From: Leucosporidium creatinivorum
Lineage: Eukaryota > Basidiomycota > Microbotryomycetes > Leucosporidiales > Leucosporidiaceae
Length of the DNA: 64,000 nucleotides
Direction: 5' to 3'
NCBI GenBank assembly: GCA_001600635.1
Contig: BCKL01000034.1
Location: 174,966 to 238,965, forward strand
Positions 18,846-31,606 of the stretch are shown here, piece after piece (positions within the stretch are counted from its first letter, which is position 1; the number at the start of each line of letters is the position of its first letter). Below the pieces are notes generated by a model. That model had not been told where the DNA came from. It did not search any database and was given only the letters and a program-made list of their open reading frames with translations. The translations under genes were made by a program, and so were the position numbers.

Positions 18846-21800
18846 ATGAGCACCTCTACCGACCCCGAAGCCACTGCGACCGCTCCTCGCGAGCTCAAAT
18901 CCGCCAGCTCGCCGCCGAAGGGACTTCGGTCGACTGCGCTGCTCGCCGCTCTGTCTTTAGGCGTAATCTACGGTACGTGCGGCTCGCTCAGGCCTCTTGA
19001 CCTCTATCGCTGACCCGAGACGCTACAGGTGATATCGGAACGAGCCCTCTCTACGTCCTTAACGCCATCTTCCCCTCCTCCGGTTCGGCTCCCTCGAAGG
19101 AGGACGTGATTGGAGCTGTCAGCGCGTGAGTTGTTGGTGTGAGGGGGTAAGGTCAAGGAGTCAGAACTAAGCTCTACTATCTACAGTGTCATCTGGGCTA
19201 TCACCATCGTCCCCTTGATCAAGTACGCCCTCGTCGCCCTCTCCTTCGGAAACTCGACTGGCGAAGGAGGCCCGTTTGCACTCTACACCTCGCTCTTCCC
19301 GCCTAAGGAGGTGAGTATCTCGCTCGCTCGTCTCAAGAGTCGTGACCTGACCCCTTGACCTCTACAGGAATCGGACGGGCAGCGCACCTTCACTCGAATC
19401 TGCACCACGACTTCTGTTCATGGCGCTGAGGGAGAACGATTCATCGACAGGCCCTTCGTCAAGGCTTCCCTGTTTGCCTGGGTACTCTTTGGAACGTCCT
19501 TGACCATCAGTGATGGTCTCCTCACTCCTGTAAGCCTTCAGCGCCACTCTCGGTCGACTCGCAAGCTGACTCTGGCACATCGCAGGCCGTCTCGGTGACC
19601 AGCGCCGTTACAGGAATCGCCGTCGCCGCACCCTCCGTAGCCCACTCGGTCGTCCCCATCTCCATCGCGATCCTTGTCGTCCTCTTTCTCGTCCAAGGCT
19701 TCGGAACGAGGCGTGTCGGCGTCACTTTCGCTCCTGTAGTGTTCGTCTGGCTCGGAATCAACGCCATCTCGGGCATCATCAACATCACCTCCTTCCCTGG
19801 GATCTTCCGAGGTATTTCTAGCTGTAGAAGAGTCCATCTCGCAAGAGCTTGGAGCTGATCTCGTCCTCGCCGCAGCCTTCGACCCTTCGCGCGCCGTCAT
19901 GCTCTTCGTTCGCACCAAGAACTTCGACTTGCTAGCGGGAGTCTTGCTTGCCATCACTGGAGTCGAAGCCCTGTTCGCCAAGTGAGTTTCTCTGCAGGTT
20001 TCTGGTGGAGATCGCCGAGCTGACCTTCTCGACTTCAGCCTCGCGCAGTTTGGTCCCCTCGCCATTCGCTTCAGCTTCATCACCTGGGTCTACCCTTGCC
20101 TCCTACTGGCCTACTTCGGACAGGGCGCCAAGCTCATCACCGACCCGAGCGTCTTGAGCAACATCTTCTTCGCCTCCATCCCCGGCGGCGTGGGAGGAGG
20201 CTACTGGTGGTTCAGCTGGGTCTTTGCTGTGCTCGCTGCGGTTATCGCTTCTCAAGTGAGTAGTGTTGAAGGCTGTCAAGTGCAGAGGAGCTAAAAGTCT
20301 TCGTGTCTCGCAGGCCATGATTACCGCGACCTTCTCCCTCGTACAACAACTCACTCGCCTACACGCCATGCCTGCGGTCAAGATCATCCACACAGCCGAC
20401 GACGTCGAGGGCCAGATCTACGCTCCTGCCGTCAACATCCTCCTCATGATCGGCACGATCGCGCTGAGTGCGTAGCGAGCTCGGTGCCAATGAGCCTCTA
20501 CAGACAGCTGACCTGTTCATCCACCCTACAGCTGCCGGGTTCGGCACGGACGTCGCTCTCACCAACGCTTATGGATTCGCCGTCTCGGGAGTTATGATTG
20601 TGACCACCTCTTTCCTCGCCGTGGCCCTGGTCTACATCAAGGGATTCCCGTTCGGCGTCGGCGTCTGGTTTTTCGTCTTCGCTGGCTTCTTTGACGCTCT
20701 CTTTTGGGGCGCGTCGCTCAAGAAGGTCCCTCATGGTGAGCTGGTCCTCCCCTTCGCTCAACTATATCGCCCTGCTGACCCTCGCTCTCGCAGGCGCCTG
20801 GTTCCCTCTCGGTATGGCTGTCCTCCTCGCCGGCCTCTTCATCCTCTACTCGTGGGCCAAAAAGCTGGAGAACACCTTCGACTCGACCAACCGCCATCGC
20901 CTCAACGATGTCATGCGCGCCGTCGGCGCTGCTCAGCAAGACGAGGACAGGCCTATGTTCGCCGGCAGCCACGGTGAGAAGGCGACCATAATGACGAGGC
21001 CGATACCGGTGCAGGCGCCTAGCTACGAGGCTATCGGTCGTTCCACGGCGCTCTCCCGTCTTCCCATCTTTGCCTTCTTCCACAACCCTTCGGCCAACAC
21101 ACTCGGCGGCGCTCCTCATGCGTTCTCGGCTTTCCTTCGCTGCTACCCTTCTCTGCCTCAAGTCATTGTGAGTCCTTGCTGCATCTTCAAACCGTCTCTC
21201 TTGCTGACCCATCTACCTCAAGATCTTCTTCAACGTTCAGGTTGTCGGAGTCTCGCACACGACCGAGGAGGAGCGCTACCTCGTCTCGCGCATCAGGAGC
21301 TTCGAAGGTGAGCTCTTCTTCATGAGCGAGAATACATATCGTCTAACAGATAGGCTCTACTCAGGCATGTACGTCGCCACGCTACGACTCGGCTATCGCG
21401 ACCCCATCGACCTCTCCTCCATCGCCTCGCCCATTCGCAACCGCATCGTGGAGCTGGAGAGGCACTCGGGCGAAGGAGATGTCGCCAGGAAGACTGCTCT
21501 GATCGACAACGCTATGGAGCACGCTGTCACCCACATGTGAGTTCGAACTTCGAGCGAGGTCTCTTCGCCGAGCTGATCTGCCTCCTTCTCAGTCTTCCTC
21601 GCTTCTACGTTACGGCTGCCGATGCCATGCGTAGCAAAATCGTCAACTGTGAGCTTCTCTTCCTTCCTGTAGCCCCGAAAGCTGTCGGCTGACCCCTCGT
21701 CTTGGATTCGCAGACGTTCGGCGCTTCCTCATTGAATCCGTCTACCGCCGAGTCGCCGTCAACTTTGACGAGTACGACCAGTTCAAGTTTGCGAACGAGG

Positions 21801-21927
21801 AGTGAGCTGTTTTGCACCTCCTCGCTCCTCTCGGGGGGTGGTGGATAGCCTGACGAGGCTAGAGAGCTGACTCTCTTCTTCGCCGAGCAGGGATGTGCTT
21901 CGCATGGGAGTGGCGGCGAGGCTATAG
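18846..21927 (+). CDS. HAK1: High-affinity potassium transporter, HAK/KUP family
   Basis: Plasma-membrane K+ uptake, probably coupled to protons as in characterised fungal HAK proteins. About fifteen short exons give roughly 800 residues. A polar N-terminus is followed by the family signature GVIYGDIGTSPLYVL and then EGGPFALYTSLFP, SLTISDGLLTPAVSVTSAV, GINAISGIINITSFP, GVLLAITGVEALFA, YPCLLLAYFGQGA, ITATFSLVQQLTRL and further membrane segments to KGFPFGVGVWFFVFAGFFD. The C-terminal cytosolic part includes NTLGGAPHAFSAFLRCYPSL and YVATLRLGYRDPIDL. All blocks of the K_trans family are present in order, and no stop or frameshift is visible after splicing. The last exon adds only EDVLRMGVAARL. 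Confidence 0.95.
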
Positions 21928-22245
21928 CAAGAGGAGCAGGGGCTAGACAGAGGTTTTACATGCTGATGTACCACTAGTCGTAATCACTACGCTTTGCTCG
22001 ACTTCTGTCTGCTTGTCGCCAGCTTCGGCGATGACTAGTCGAGAGCGGCTAAGGCGGTGAAGCGACGGATAGCGAGCGCAAATAGTGGGGAGAAGCTCTC
22101 AAACTGGTTCATCCACAGCTACGTGACACACCTCTGCACGAGTCTTCGCCCCTGGTCGAAGCCGATGAGATAACCCCCAACTCAACCTTCATTTCTCGTC
22201 TTCCTCCCACTCGCCTCTCTCAACTCTCACCTCTCTTCAACAGCA
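21928..22245. promoter_or_regulatory. Promoter and leader of the zinc-finger gene
   Basis: This 318-base interval lies between HAK1 and the tandem zinc-finger gene. The last 100 bases, with cttcctcccactcgc and cttcaacagca before the ATG, are shared with the pseudogene's flank at 2287-2380 (minus strand). That marks the duplicated unit as including promoter or leader sequence. ACTAGTCG occurs twice (near 21974 and 22034), a motif also seen at 26275. Confidence 0.5.
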
Positions 22246-23583
22246 ATGGCTCGCGCCTCCAGCTCCCGCGACGGCGAATGGACCCCTTACCAGCATTCCT
22301 ACGGCTCTGCTCCCGCTCCTCGCATGGACGACCTCCATCGCATCGCTCGCTTTGACGACCAGGTCGAGGATGCCTACAAGGTCGAGTACGCGGCTAGTGG
22401 AAGGTCTAAGTGTAATGGGAGGCAGCCTTGCAAGGGGACTAAGATTGCGAAGGGTGAGTTGCTGTGGCTCGTTGAGGAGCGGGAGACGGAGCGGTGCGAG
22501 GAGGGCTGGTGGTGAGGAGAATGAAGGCGGAGAGATAAAGCTGTAGCCCAGCAGGGCTATGGAAGAACCTTCTGCTACCGCGCTTGAGACGACCGCTGAC
22601 CCGCCACCTCCCTGCATCACAGGAGAGCTTCGCCTCGGCGTCTGGGTGGAATTCGGCGGCGATTATGGCGCTGGATGGAAATTCAGGCATTGGGGCTGCT
22701 GCATTTCTCGCCAACTCGCCAACATGAACACGGTGTACGGCGGAGACCCTTCTCAGCTCCTCGGCCTTGACCAGCTCGACTCGGAGGATCAGCACATGGT
22801 CAGGAAGGCTCTTGAGACGGGATTCGGTGGGTCGCCGCTGCTTCTCTCGTCTGAGGAGAGTGAAAGCTCACTCCTACTATCCACAGTCGACTCAGACGAC
22901 CGCTCGGCTCTCGCTCCCCCTCCTTCGCCTCCTCCCATGGCCACTCGCAGCTCGCCGAGAAAGCGCGAGCACGAGGAGTATCAAGCTCGCTACGGTGGGG
23001 GAGGTCAGCTCGGCAAGCAAGAACTCAGCGGAGACCTCGATGGAACCCCTGGAGAGCTCGAAGATGGCATCGTCAAGGATGAGATCCAGGAGGAGCTCGT
23101 CGAGGTGAGCTGAATTCGGAGCAGTGCTTTCGGACCCGAGCTAACCCTCCTTCCATCGCTAGCCTCTCAAGAAGCGAGGTCGTGGTCTTCCCAAGAAGCC
23201 TGAAATGCAAGTCGAGGACCAGGAGAAGGACGTCAAGCCCCCCTTCGTCGATGAGGAGGGAGCTGCTGTCGCGCCCGACGACGAGGAGGACATTAAGCCC
23301 AAGGTAGGTCATCTCGCTCCTTGCAACGACGGCAGAGGTTGAGTCGCACTCCTACAGACCCGCGCCCGCACTCGCAGCAAGATGGAGCCCAAGGTCGAGG
23401 AGCAGCCTGAGTCCGTCGTGAACGCCGAAGAGCGAGTCGAAGAGGACGTCAAGCCCAAGAGGTCGCTGAGGGTGAGCTTCGAGCTCTACAGAGCCCGATA
23501 TGTACTGCTGAGTATCTTCCTCCTTCACACAGTCCCGCAAGCCGCCCGCGCACGTCGTCGACGATCGCTTCGTCCACGGCTGA
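22246..23583 (+). CDS. Stand-alone PARP-type zinc-finger protein (copy A)
   Basis: The N-terminal exon (MARASSSRDGEWTPYQHSYG) leads into a PARP-type zinc finger: YKVEYAASGRSKCNGRQPCK, GTKIAKGELRLGVWVEF, FRHWGC, then QLANMNTVYGGD and LGLDQLDSEDQHMVRKALE. The ligands read as a Cys pair spaced C-x5-C and an HxxC, as in nick-sensing PARP fingers, but there is no ADP-ribosyltransferase domain. The rest is acidic with basic patches: SSPRKREHEEY, KKRGRGLPKKPE (AT-hook-like core), and a C-terminus EERVEEDVKPKRSLR then SRKPPAHVVDDRFVHG. A nuclear DNA- or chromatin-binding role is inference. It is intact in all splice sites I checked. It is paralogous to the gene at 48411-49772 and parent-like to the pseudogene at 1582-2286. 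Confidence 0.86.
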
Positions 23584-24078
23584 CCTCGAGTCCGAGTTGC
23601 TTCGTCGCTTTTCTCTTTTCTCCGCTTGCTTCTGTCGGTTCGAATAGTTCTTGGATAGGATCGCTTGTAACTCTGTAACAATACTGGACCGCCTCTCTTG
23701 TCAGGTCTAGGGAGAGCAAAAGAGCGGGCGACTGACAGGAGAAGGCGAGCTTCGGCCGGGGGACTCTGCTCGCCGGCAGCTTTCTTCTCGGCTCCTGCAG
23801 ATGTCTGCCGAACAGCATGTACGATAGCGCTGAATCGATACTCCTCTCGCTTGCTTTTGACATCTCCGGTCCTCGAGAAAAGCAGAGAGCAAAAGCGAGA
23901 GAGCACCGACTCCCGACGAGCGCTTCGGAGTCGCAACGATGCAAACGCCGCCGCAGAAGCGCGATGTGAAGCTGTACGATCGGGGTTACAGAGTAGCGGT
24001 GGTCAAAACTATGGGGCTCGAGGGTGGAAGCTAAAGCTGGTGTGGTGGAAAGGGGGAGGGGCTAACGCCGAGCTCGAC
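23584..24078. other. Convergent intergenic region
   Basis: This 495-base stretch lies between the 3' ends of the zinc-finger gene (plus) and acyl-CoA dehydrogenase (minus). Open frames exist on both strands but they are Arg/Ser-rich and composition-driven. I see no gene and no clear terminator signal. Confidence 0.45.
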
Positions 24079-26054
24079 TCAGATGGCGAAGTGCGACTGT
24101 ACAGCCCTGCTGATGATGATGTTCTGGATCTGGCGCGTGCCCTCGTAGATATCAAAGATGCGAGCATCACGATATAGCTTGGCGACCGGATACTCCTCGT
24201 TGAACCCAGCGCCGCCGTACACTGAGCAGAAGGCGTGGTCAGCGCCGAAGGAGTCGCGATGGCTCGTTAGGCCTGCAGTGATCTTGATACGTACCTTGCA
24301 CCGCCATATTCGAGTTTTGAATCGCTGCCTGACCCGCCAGGTTCTTGGAGATGGAGGCGAGGTAGGTTCGGCGGGGGTCGTTGGCGTCCTTGGCGCAGGC
24401 GGCGCGCCAGACCATCGCGCGAGCCGACTCGGCGTTCTGCGAGAGTGGGAATAGGATTGTATGGAAGGAGATGGGAAGGAAGAAAGAGAGAGAGAGCCAA
24501 GGTCAGTACAGCTTCTCCTCCCATTCTCCCCTCGGCGTTCCCTGCCTCCCTCCTCACCTCCCTCCCCTCACCAAAACGATCAAACTCACAATAGCCATCT
24601 CAGCCAACATAGTAGCCACCGCCTGATGCTGAATAATCGGCACGCCAAACGTCCTCCTCTCCTGACTATACCTCGCCGCCTCAGCAAGCGCCCTCTGGGC
24701 CAACCCCACCGCTCCCGCTCCCACCAACGGCCTCGTAATATCAAACGCCTGCATCGCAATCTTGAACCCATCCCCTTCTCCTCCCAATCGGTTCTCGGCG
24801 GGTATGCGGACGTTCTCGAAGGTGATAGGACGGGTGTCGGAGCAGCGTTGGCCCATGTTGAGGAGCTTGGAATCGACGGTGATGCCTGCGGATTTGGCCT
24901 CGACGATGAACCCCGTGAGACGCTTGTTGGGTTTCGCAGAGGGGTCCGTGACGGCTAGGACGAAGAACCAGTCGGCTACGCCGCCGCCGCTGTTTCGGCG
25001 CAGAGCAGAGAGGGTTAGCGGAGTGCGCGCCGAGATGGAGTTGAAGAGGGAGTGAAGGGCGAAAGGAGAGAAGGGAAGTAGAACATACGTAATCCACAGC
25101 TTGGAGCCGTTGAGGACGTACTCGTCGCCCTCCTTGACCGCTTTGGTGGCGATGGCAGCGACGTCCGAGCCGGCAGAGGGTTCGGTGACGCCTGTGTGTC
25201 GTGGAAGGTGTAGCGAAGGGGGTGAAAGTGAAGGAGGAGCAATCAGGAAAAGTTTGTACGAGGGATTGAAGGAGCATGGGGGAAGACTTGTCAGCTCGGC
25301 GCTGGATCGAAGCGCCGAAGGGGGCAGCAAACTCACAGTAAGCAGCAATCAACGGCTCTTCGGTCAGACGGCCGAGGTATTTTGCCTTTTGCTCTTCGTT
25401 GCCCGCGACGATGACGGGTGCACTGGCGAGCCCGTTGGCTTCGAGGACTGGAGAAGGTCGCCGGTTGTCAGCAGCGCGCGGGAGCCGAGCATCGGAGTAG
25501 TGAGCAGCTCACCAGTAGAGACTCCCGTGCAGCCGTAGCCAATCTCCTCGGAAATGAGAGCAGAGGAGAAGACGGAGAGGCCTGCTCCACCGTACTGTAG
25601 AACAGGAAAGGGAGAGACGCGGCGCTTTCAGCACGCATCGCTGCCAGTTGCCGGTCGAGCTGTCAGCGAGCAAGAATCACGCACGGTCTCGGGGATGTGA
25701 AGGTTCATGAGTCCAGCCGCATGAGCACTCTTGACGATAGGCCAGGGGAACTGTAGAGTCGAGAGAGACCTCAGCGACTTGCTCGTGTCAAGCTGGGAAG
25801 ACGAGCAGCCGGTGCTCCGCTTCCTGTTGCTGTAGTGGACTAGAGCGCACCTTCATACTACGATCATACTCTGCAGCGACGGGGACAATCTCCTTTGCGG
25901 TGAAATCGCGTGCGAGTTGCTGGAAGGCCGCTTGATCCTCGCTCAGGCCGAACGAGGGACCTTGAGGGTCGAGTGATTCTGTACTGTAGGAGCGCGAGGA
26001 GAGGATGGAGCGAGAGAGGGAGCGTTTGGAGGTGGAAGAGATTGAGCGGAGCAT
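24079..26054 (-). CDS. ACADM: Medium-chain acyl-CoA dehydrogenase, mitochondrial
   Basis: FAD enzyme of mitochondrial beta-oxidation that introduces the trans-2 double bond into acyl-CoA. The start [20 protein letters not shown] is a classical Arg/Ser presequence without acids, supporting the ATG at 26054. Family blocks in order: [66 protein letters not shown] (flavin-contact motif), [59 protein letters not shown] and [20 protein letters not shown]. The last contains the catalytic Glu in the YEGT motif, as in mammalian MCAD. At least eight short introns are removed. The usual Asn after WIT is Thr by the splice I prefer. The 5' end shares a 286-base promoter with the RhoGEF. Confidence 0.95.
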
Positions 26055-26340
26055 GATGAGGTGCAGAAGATGAGCGGGAGAGAGAGCAGGAGGAGAGGCT
26101 GGCTCAGGCGAGGTGGGGTTGGAAGCGAAGGCCTCCTATTCGACTCTGAGCGCGGGACTTGGACTTGGTCGCGCCAGCGCCAGCTCTCACTCTCTCCCTT
26201 TCACTCTCTCTCGCTTTAGACGTCGGCTTTTGGAGGGCGACTAAGGAGGAGGCTATCTTCTCGACTATTAGTCGCTACTAGTCGACTACAGCATTCTCCC
26301 TCCCTTCCGCCTCTCACTCGACTCGAGATCCACGCGCGAG
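26055..26340. promoter_or_regulatory. Divergent promoter, ACADM / RhoGEF, with palindromic cluster
   Basis: This is a 286-base gap between start codons on opposite strands. At 26262-26288 there is a dense palindromic cluster: CGACTA-T-TAGTCG followed by CTACTAGTCGACTA, which contains the perfect palindrome TAGTCGACTA. It lies about 52 bases before the RhoGEF start and 208 before that of ACADM. A related half-site gggcgactaagg is at 26235. I read it as a candidate binding site for a dimeric regulator; no known factor is assigned. Confidence 0.5.
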
Positions 26341-26540
26341 ATGGCCGCTTCTCGTCAAACGGCCTACGACGACATCTTTCGACGGCCCAAACCTCAGCAG
26401 TATCAAGCACAGCAGCAACAGCAACAACCTACATATCAACCCGACTACCCTCCAGGCGCTCAACCTCCTTCTTCGTCTTACCATCCCCCGCCCAGACCCA
26501 CACCGGGAACCAACTCGTACTCGTCTCATCGCCCTACTCA

Positions 26541-26584
<44 letters not shown>

Positions 26585-29500
26585 GAGCTAGTTACTACCA
26601 ACAGGGATACGCTCCTCCTCAGCCACAACCTTCACATCCTACAGCTTACTCGGGAGGAGCGCAGGGAGCACCAGGAGGAGGACAGCAGAGGCAACCCTCG
26701 CCTTACTACGTCGGAGGAGCATCCACCTACACCTCACCCGATCTAGGGCAAGGGCAATGGCAGCAGCAACATGTACCGCATTACACCCAAGAGCCTGGCA
26801 TCCCTCATCCCGAGCAGCAACAGCCGCAACCCTCTCACCAGCAGCGCTTCTCGTCGCCTCGGTCAACCTACGCGCCCACAATGTCGTCCGGCCCTTCGTC
26901 CGCCTCGACTTCGGCTGCCCCTTCACTTTACTCTCGGCCCAGCGTATCATCCACTACAACAGCCCCGTACCCTTACTCGCAAGGCCACAACGGCAACAGC
27001 GCCTCCACCTCGACCCTTCCCCCCGCCGTGTCCCTCTCCCCCGCCGCTTCCTCCGCCTCCATCCATTCGACCTCGACCGGCGGCGGTCCTCCTCAACTAC
27101 CAGCCTTCATGCCTCCGCCGCAGGACGACTTCTTTGGCTTTGAGAGCTCGAGGACTCTCGAGTTGCGCGAGGGGGAGCAAGCGGGTTGGCAACAAGGCGC
27201 GGCGGCGACGGGTGCTCCAGGCGGACCGAGAGGCGGTTCGCCAGGCTCCATCTACGACCCAGGGCAATATGATGATGTAGAACGACCATCCAGCCTCTAC
27301 TCGGGATCCTCGACTCGTGAGTCCCTCTCGCCTTTGTTGTTGAGCGGCTCGAATCCCGAAAGCTGATCTGATCGCTTCTGCTCGGCATTCAACAGCCTAC
27401 CACGATGGAGCAGCATACGGTGGAGCCAGCTTCGACTTCCACTCGCGCCGCAGCTCGGGCGACAGCGACCGCCAATCCCTCTACCGAGGCAACTCGACCT
27501 TCGACCCTCGGCCCCTCACGGCGATCCACCCTGCCTCGTACGCCTCCTCCAATAGCTACCTCCCTTACGGCAACGGCTCCCCCACTCCTTCCTCCACCCC
27601 TTCCATCAACCCGCGCCGCTCGTCCGAATCCATGCGAGTGCTCCCTACTCAGCCAAGAGCACCACACGGCCAGGACCGAGCCTTCTCCTTCTCCTCCTCC
27701 GAGCGGCCCAACATGCACCACCAAGACTCTTCCTCCAGCGGTCGACCCTTCTCCGCCCCAGCACCCGGCAGCGCCGTCGTCCCCCGACGAGCGCCGGTCG
27801 TCTACCCAGCGCTCCTCTCCCGAGTCGCCGAGGCGTTCAAGACTCGCATCGTCGTCAACGAGCGCGTCAAGGATGGCTTGGTCTACCCCGATACGTTCGA
27901 CGGTCGAGACGCAGTGGACAAGATTGCCTACATTATCAAGACTTCGGATCGCAACCTCGCGCTCTTGCTCGGTCGAGCGCTCGACGCCCAGAAGTTCTTC
28001 CACGACGTCACCTACGACCATCGGCTACGGGATTCACCGGTCGAACTCTACCAATTCAGGGAACGGCTGGCCTCCCCTTTCCTCTCCTCGGACGACCTCT
28101 CCCCCCCTGCAGTCGACGGGTACAACCCCCCTCCCGCTCGACCCCATTCGGTGGCGGATACGGTCGCCTCAGCAGAAGATTCCTTCCCATCGGGAGTCTT
28201 CACCCTCTTGACGGATTGCTACTCGCCGACGTGCACGAGGGATCGACTGTGCTACTCGATCGCTTGTCCCAGGAGGTTGGAGCAGCAGGCGAGGTTGAAC
28301 CTCAAGCCCAAGCCGGGGTTGCAGAGGAGTATCAGTTCGGAGAGTTTGGGAGATCTACGGGTGAGTGCTTCCTCCGCTCGTTCTGCTATAAAGTCGATGC
28401 TGACTCTCGCTCCTCGGTCTCGAAGGAACCCGGCTCGCTTTGGATCCACTCGGTGCCGCAGGAGATTGCCGACTCGACGTCGGATCAGGAGAAGAAACGA
28501 CAAGAGTGTCTCAACGAGGTCTTCTACACCGAGCGCGACTTTGTCCGAGATCTCGAGTACCTCCGAGATGTGAGCTGATCTCTCGCTTCTTCCTCGCCGA
28601 GCCCTTCGCTGATCTTCCTCTTCGCTCTCGAATAGTGCTGGATCAAGCCCCTCCGCACCCAAAACATCATCCCCGAAGACCGTAGGGAGGACTTTGTCAC
28701 CCAAGTCTTTTGGAACGTCCTCGAGATCTACGCCGTCAACGTCCGCCTCGCCGAGCTGCTCAACCGTCGTCAGAAGGCGGGGCACGTCGTCGAGAAGGTG
28801 GGGGACATCTTCCTCGAGTTGGTCCCTCATTTTGGACCCTTCGTCAAGTATGGGGCGCATCAGTTGTACGGAAAGTACGAGTTTGAGAAGGAGAAGGGGT
28901 CCAACCCGGCTTTCGCCAAGTTTGTAGACGTGAGCGGGCTTCCTCGTCTCTCCCGAGGGTCTTCGCTGATGCACTACGCCCAACAGGAAACCGAACGCCT
29001 CCCCGAATCGCGCAAGCTCGAACTCAACGGCTACCTCACCAAGCCGACGACCCGACTCGCGCGCTACCCCCTCCTCCTCGAAGCCTGCCTCAAAGCCACT
29101 CCCGACGACAACCCCGACAAGATCATCCTCCCCAAGGTCGTCAAGCTCGTCCGCGAGTTCTTGGCCAAGGTCAACGTCGAGTCGGGCAAGAGTGAGAATC
29201 GGTTCAACTTGGCCCAGTTGGATCAGCAGTTGGTGTTCAAGAATGGGGAGGCGGTGGTGAGTTCTTCTCTTCCTGCTTCTTCTCGAGCTCAGGCGGAGAG
29301 CTGACTCGAGATGACGCCGAGCAGGACCTTCGGCTACGAGACGAGGACCGCGAGATGATCTACAAGGGACCGCTCAAGAAGCGCGGAGGGACGCAGAGCG
29401 AGAGCGCAGAGCTACAGGTCTTCCTCTTCGATCATGCCATCCTCATGGTCAAGCAGAAGAGCAAGAACGAGCAGTACAAGGTCTACCGCAAGGTGAGCCT

Positions 29501-31321
29501 TCGCTTCTACCCTACCTCCCTCGCAGAGCGACAAGAGCTGACCACGACCCCACGCCTCACATCGCACAGCCCATCCCTCTCGAGCTCCTCGTTGTAGCCC
29601 CCACCGACGACGCCTCCACCGCCCGAGCCGGCGCCGTTCGTCCCAAATCGCTCATGGCTCGCGGAACAGCGACGAAGCACCTCGCGCAACCACCTCCCGG
29701 GGTCGACAAAAACAGCAAGCAAGGGTTTGCTATGACGTTCATCCATCTCGGTCGACGAGGGTACCAGATTACCGTCTGGGCGGCGAGTTGGGCGACGAGG
29801 AAGAAGTGGTTGGAGAAGATTGAGGGGAGGCAGAATGAGTTGAGGGAGAGGAGTTTGGTGTTTGAGACGCTGCCGTTGAGCTCGGGGTACTTTGTCGGCA
29901 CGAATCGCGTCACTTGCGCGGCGCCGTTTGGTGAGTTTTGGCGATGAGGGACGAAGGAGAACGGGGAACGCCGAGCGAAGGAGCTGACCTTCCGCTTCGC
30001 TGAGCAGACAACGGCAACCGCATGGTCTACGGTACCGACAATGGAGTCTACCTCTCCGACCTGCGCGAGCACAACAAGGTCCCCATCAAGGTCATCTCGG
30101 TCCCGAACGTTACTCAGCTCGACGTCCTCGAAGAGCAGGGCATCCTCATCGTCCTCGCCGGTTCGTCTCTAACTCACTCCGCCTCTCGCGCTTCCCTCGC
30201 TGATCATTCGCTTCACTCTGCACCACAGACAAGGCCGTCCAAACCTTCTTCGTCGACCACCTCGACCCCGGAGACGCCATCGGCGCCGCCAAGCGCGCTC
30301 GCAAGATCTCCTCGCACGCCACCTTCTTCAAAGCGGGGCAATGCCTCGGCCGAACCCTCGTCTGCGTCGTCAAGTCCGGATCCGTCTCGAGTACCATCAA
30401 AACGCTCGAGCCGATCGACCAGGTGCGCGGCAAGAAGCAGCCGGCGATTCGCAAGTTCTTGCAGGGCAGCAACGAGTCGTTGAGGGTGTTCAAGGTGCGT
30501 TCTGATTTCTTGTCTATCTACTGAAGAGCGATTGCTGACGCTCGCCGCCTCGCAGGAGTTCTACATCCCCACCGAGTCGAGCTCGGTCCACTTCCTCAAA
30601 TCCAAGCTCTGCGTCGGCTGCACCAAGGGTTTCGAGATCGTCGACCTCGAGACACTCGATACTCAAGGCTTGCTCGACCCAGCCGATTCGTCCCTCGACT
30701 TTGTGCAGAAGCGCGAGAACGCTCGGCCGATCGCCATCTATCGCATTGATGGAGAGTTCTTGCTCTGTTACGATGGTGAGTGAAGGCAGAGCGAGAAGGT
30801 ACGACTAGAGCGCTGATCAGTCCGTCTGCAGAGTTCGCCTTCTACGTCAACAAGAATGGATGGCGAGCAAAGTCGAACTGGATCATCCAGTGGGAGGGCT
30901 TCCCCACCAGCTTCGGTGAGCCTTCCCTCCGCCGCCTCACTCTCGACAGCTCGCTGACCTTCCCACCTCTTCAGCTCTTCACTACCCCTACGTCCTCGCC
31001 TTCGAGCCGACCTTCATCGAAGTCCGGCACGTCGAATCGGGCGCTCTCATGCAAATCATCCCCGGCAACAACATCAAATGCCTCTTCGCCGACACGCCTC
31101 CTTCCGCATCCTCCTCCTCCTCCAACTCGTACTTCCCCTCCCCTAACGCTCCCTACGGCTACCGTGGACCGCCAGTCTCTTCGGCTAGGAGCGAGAGTGA
31201 GTCCCCCACTGAGCCGAGTTCACCGAGAACGGGAATGAGAGCTAACCCTCTCTGCCTTGCAGTCATCGTGTCGGATGGAGACAAGTGCTTCTCATTGCAG
31301 TTTACAGCCGCTGATTCGTAG
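26341..31321 (+). CDS. ROM2: RhoGEF with DEP, DH, PH and CNH domains (Rom1/Rom2 type)
   Basis: Activates Rho1-type GTPases in the cell-wall-integrity pathway at the plasma membrane. The N-terminal 340 residues are Gln/Pro/Ser-rich and include a 15-residue polyQ run. A DEP domain follows (LLSRVAEAFKTRIVVNERVK, DGRDAVDKIAYIIKTSDRN). The DH domain begins RQECLNEVFYTERDFVRDLE and includes LNGYLTKPTTRLARYPLLLE, the conserved core helix. The PH domain runs from MIYKGPLKKRGGTQSESAEL through VFLFDHAILMV. The C-terminal CNH domain starts near VTCAAPFDNGNRMVYGTDNG and includes KSKLCVGCTKGFEIVDLET and GEFLLCYDEFAFYVNKNGW, ending CFSLQFTAADS. Domain order and size match Rom2. Around a dozen introns are present. 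SEC1 follows only 285 bases downstream in the same direction. Confidence 0.95.
26539..26583 (+). repeat. CAG/CAA tract encoding polyglutamine
   Basis: Fifteen consecutive CAG or CAA codons, with CAA at the second and last positions and otherwise pure CAG, lie in the disordered N-terminus of the RhoGEF. The pure run is a candidate for length variation between strains. Confidence 0.95.
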
Positions 31322-31606
31322 TCTTTCCCCCCCGTCTTTTCTGTACCGTTTTGTAATCCTTGGGAAGAGTCGACCACTGCTCGGCTTCGGCGAAGAGTGA
31401 GGGGAGCGTAAGGAGAGATGGGTGAGCCTGGAGTCACGGAAGCAGACACTGTATCGCCGTAGATGCCCTCTGTCGATAGCTTGAACGCACAGCTTGACGA
31501 GAAGCAGCGAGATGATCGCCCGCTTCTGGCCAGCGCCGAGTGACAAGTTGCGCTGGCCTGAGCCCTCCGCGCTCTCCTTCCTACGCTCTGCTCGCTTCTC
31601 TTCGCC

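Noticed and set aside
23352-23936. Minus-strand frame across the end of zinc-finger copy A and the following spacer
   Set aside because: Antisense to the last exons of the intact gene; its apparent similarity to a plus-strand frame near 1427-1873 is only the antisense of the paralogous tail.
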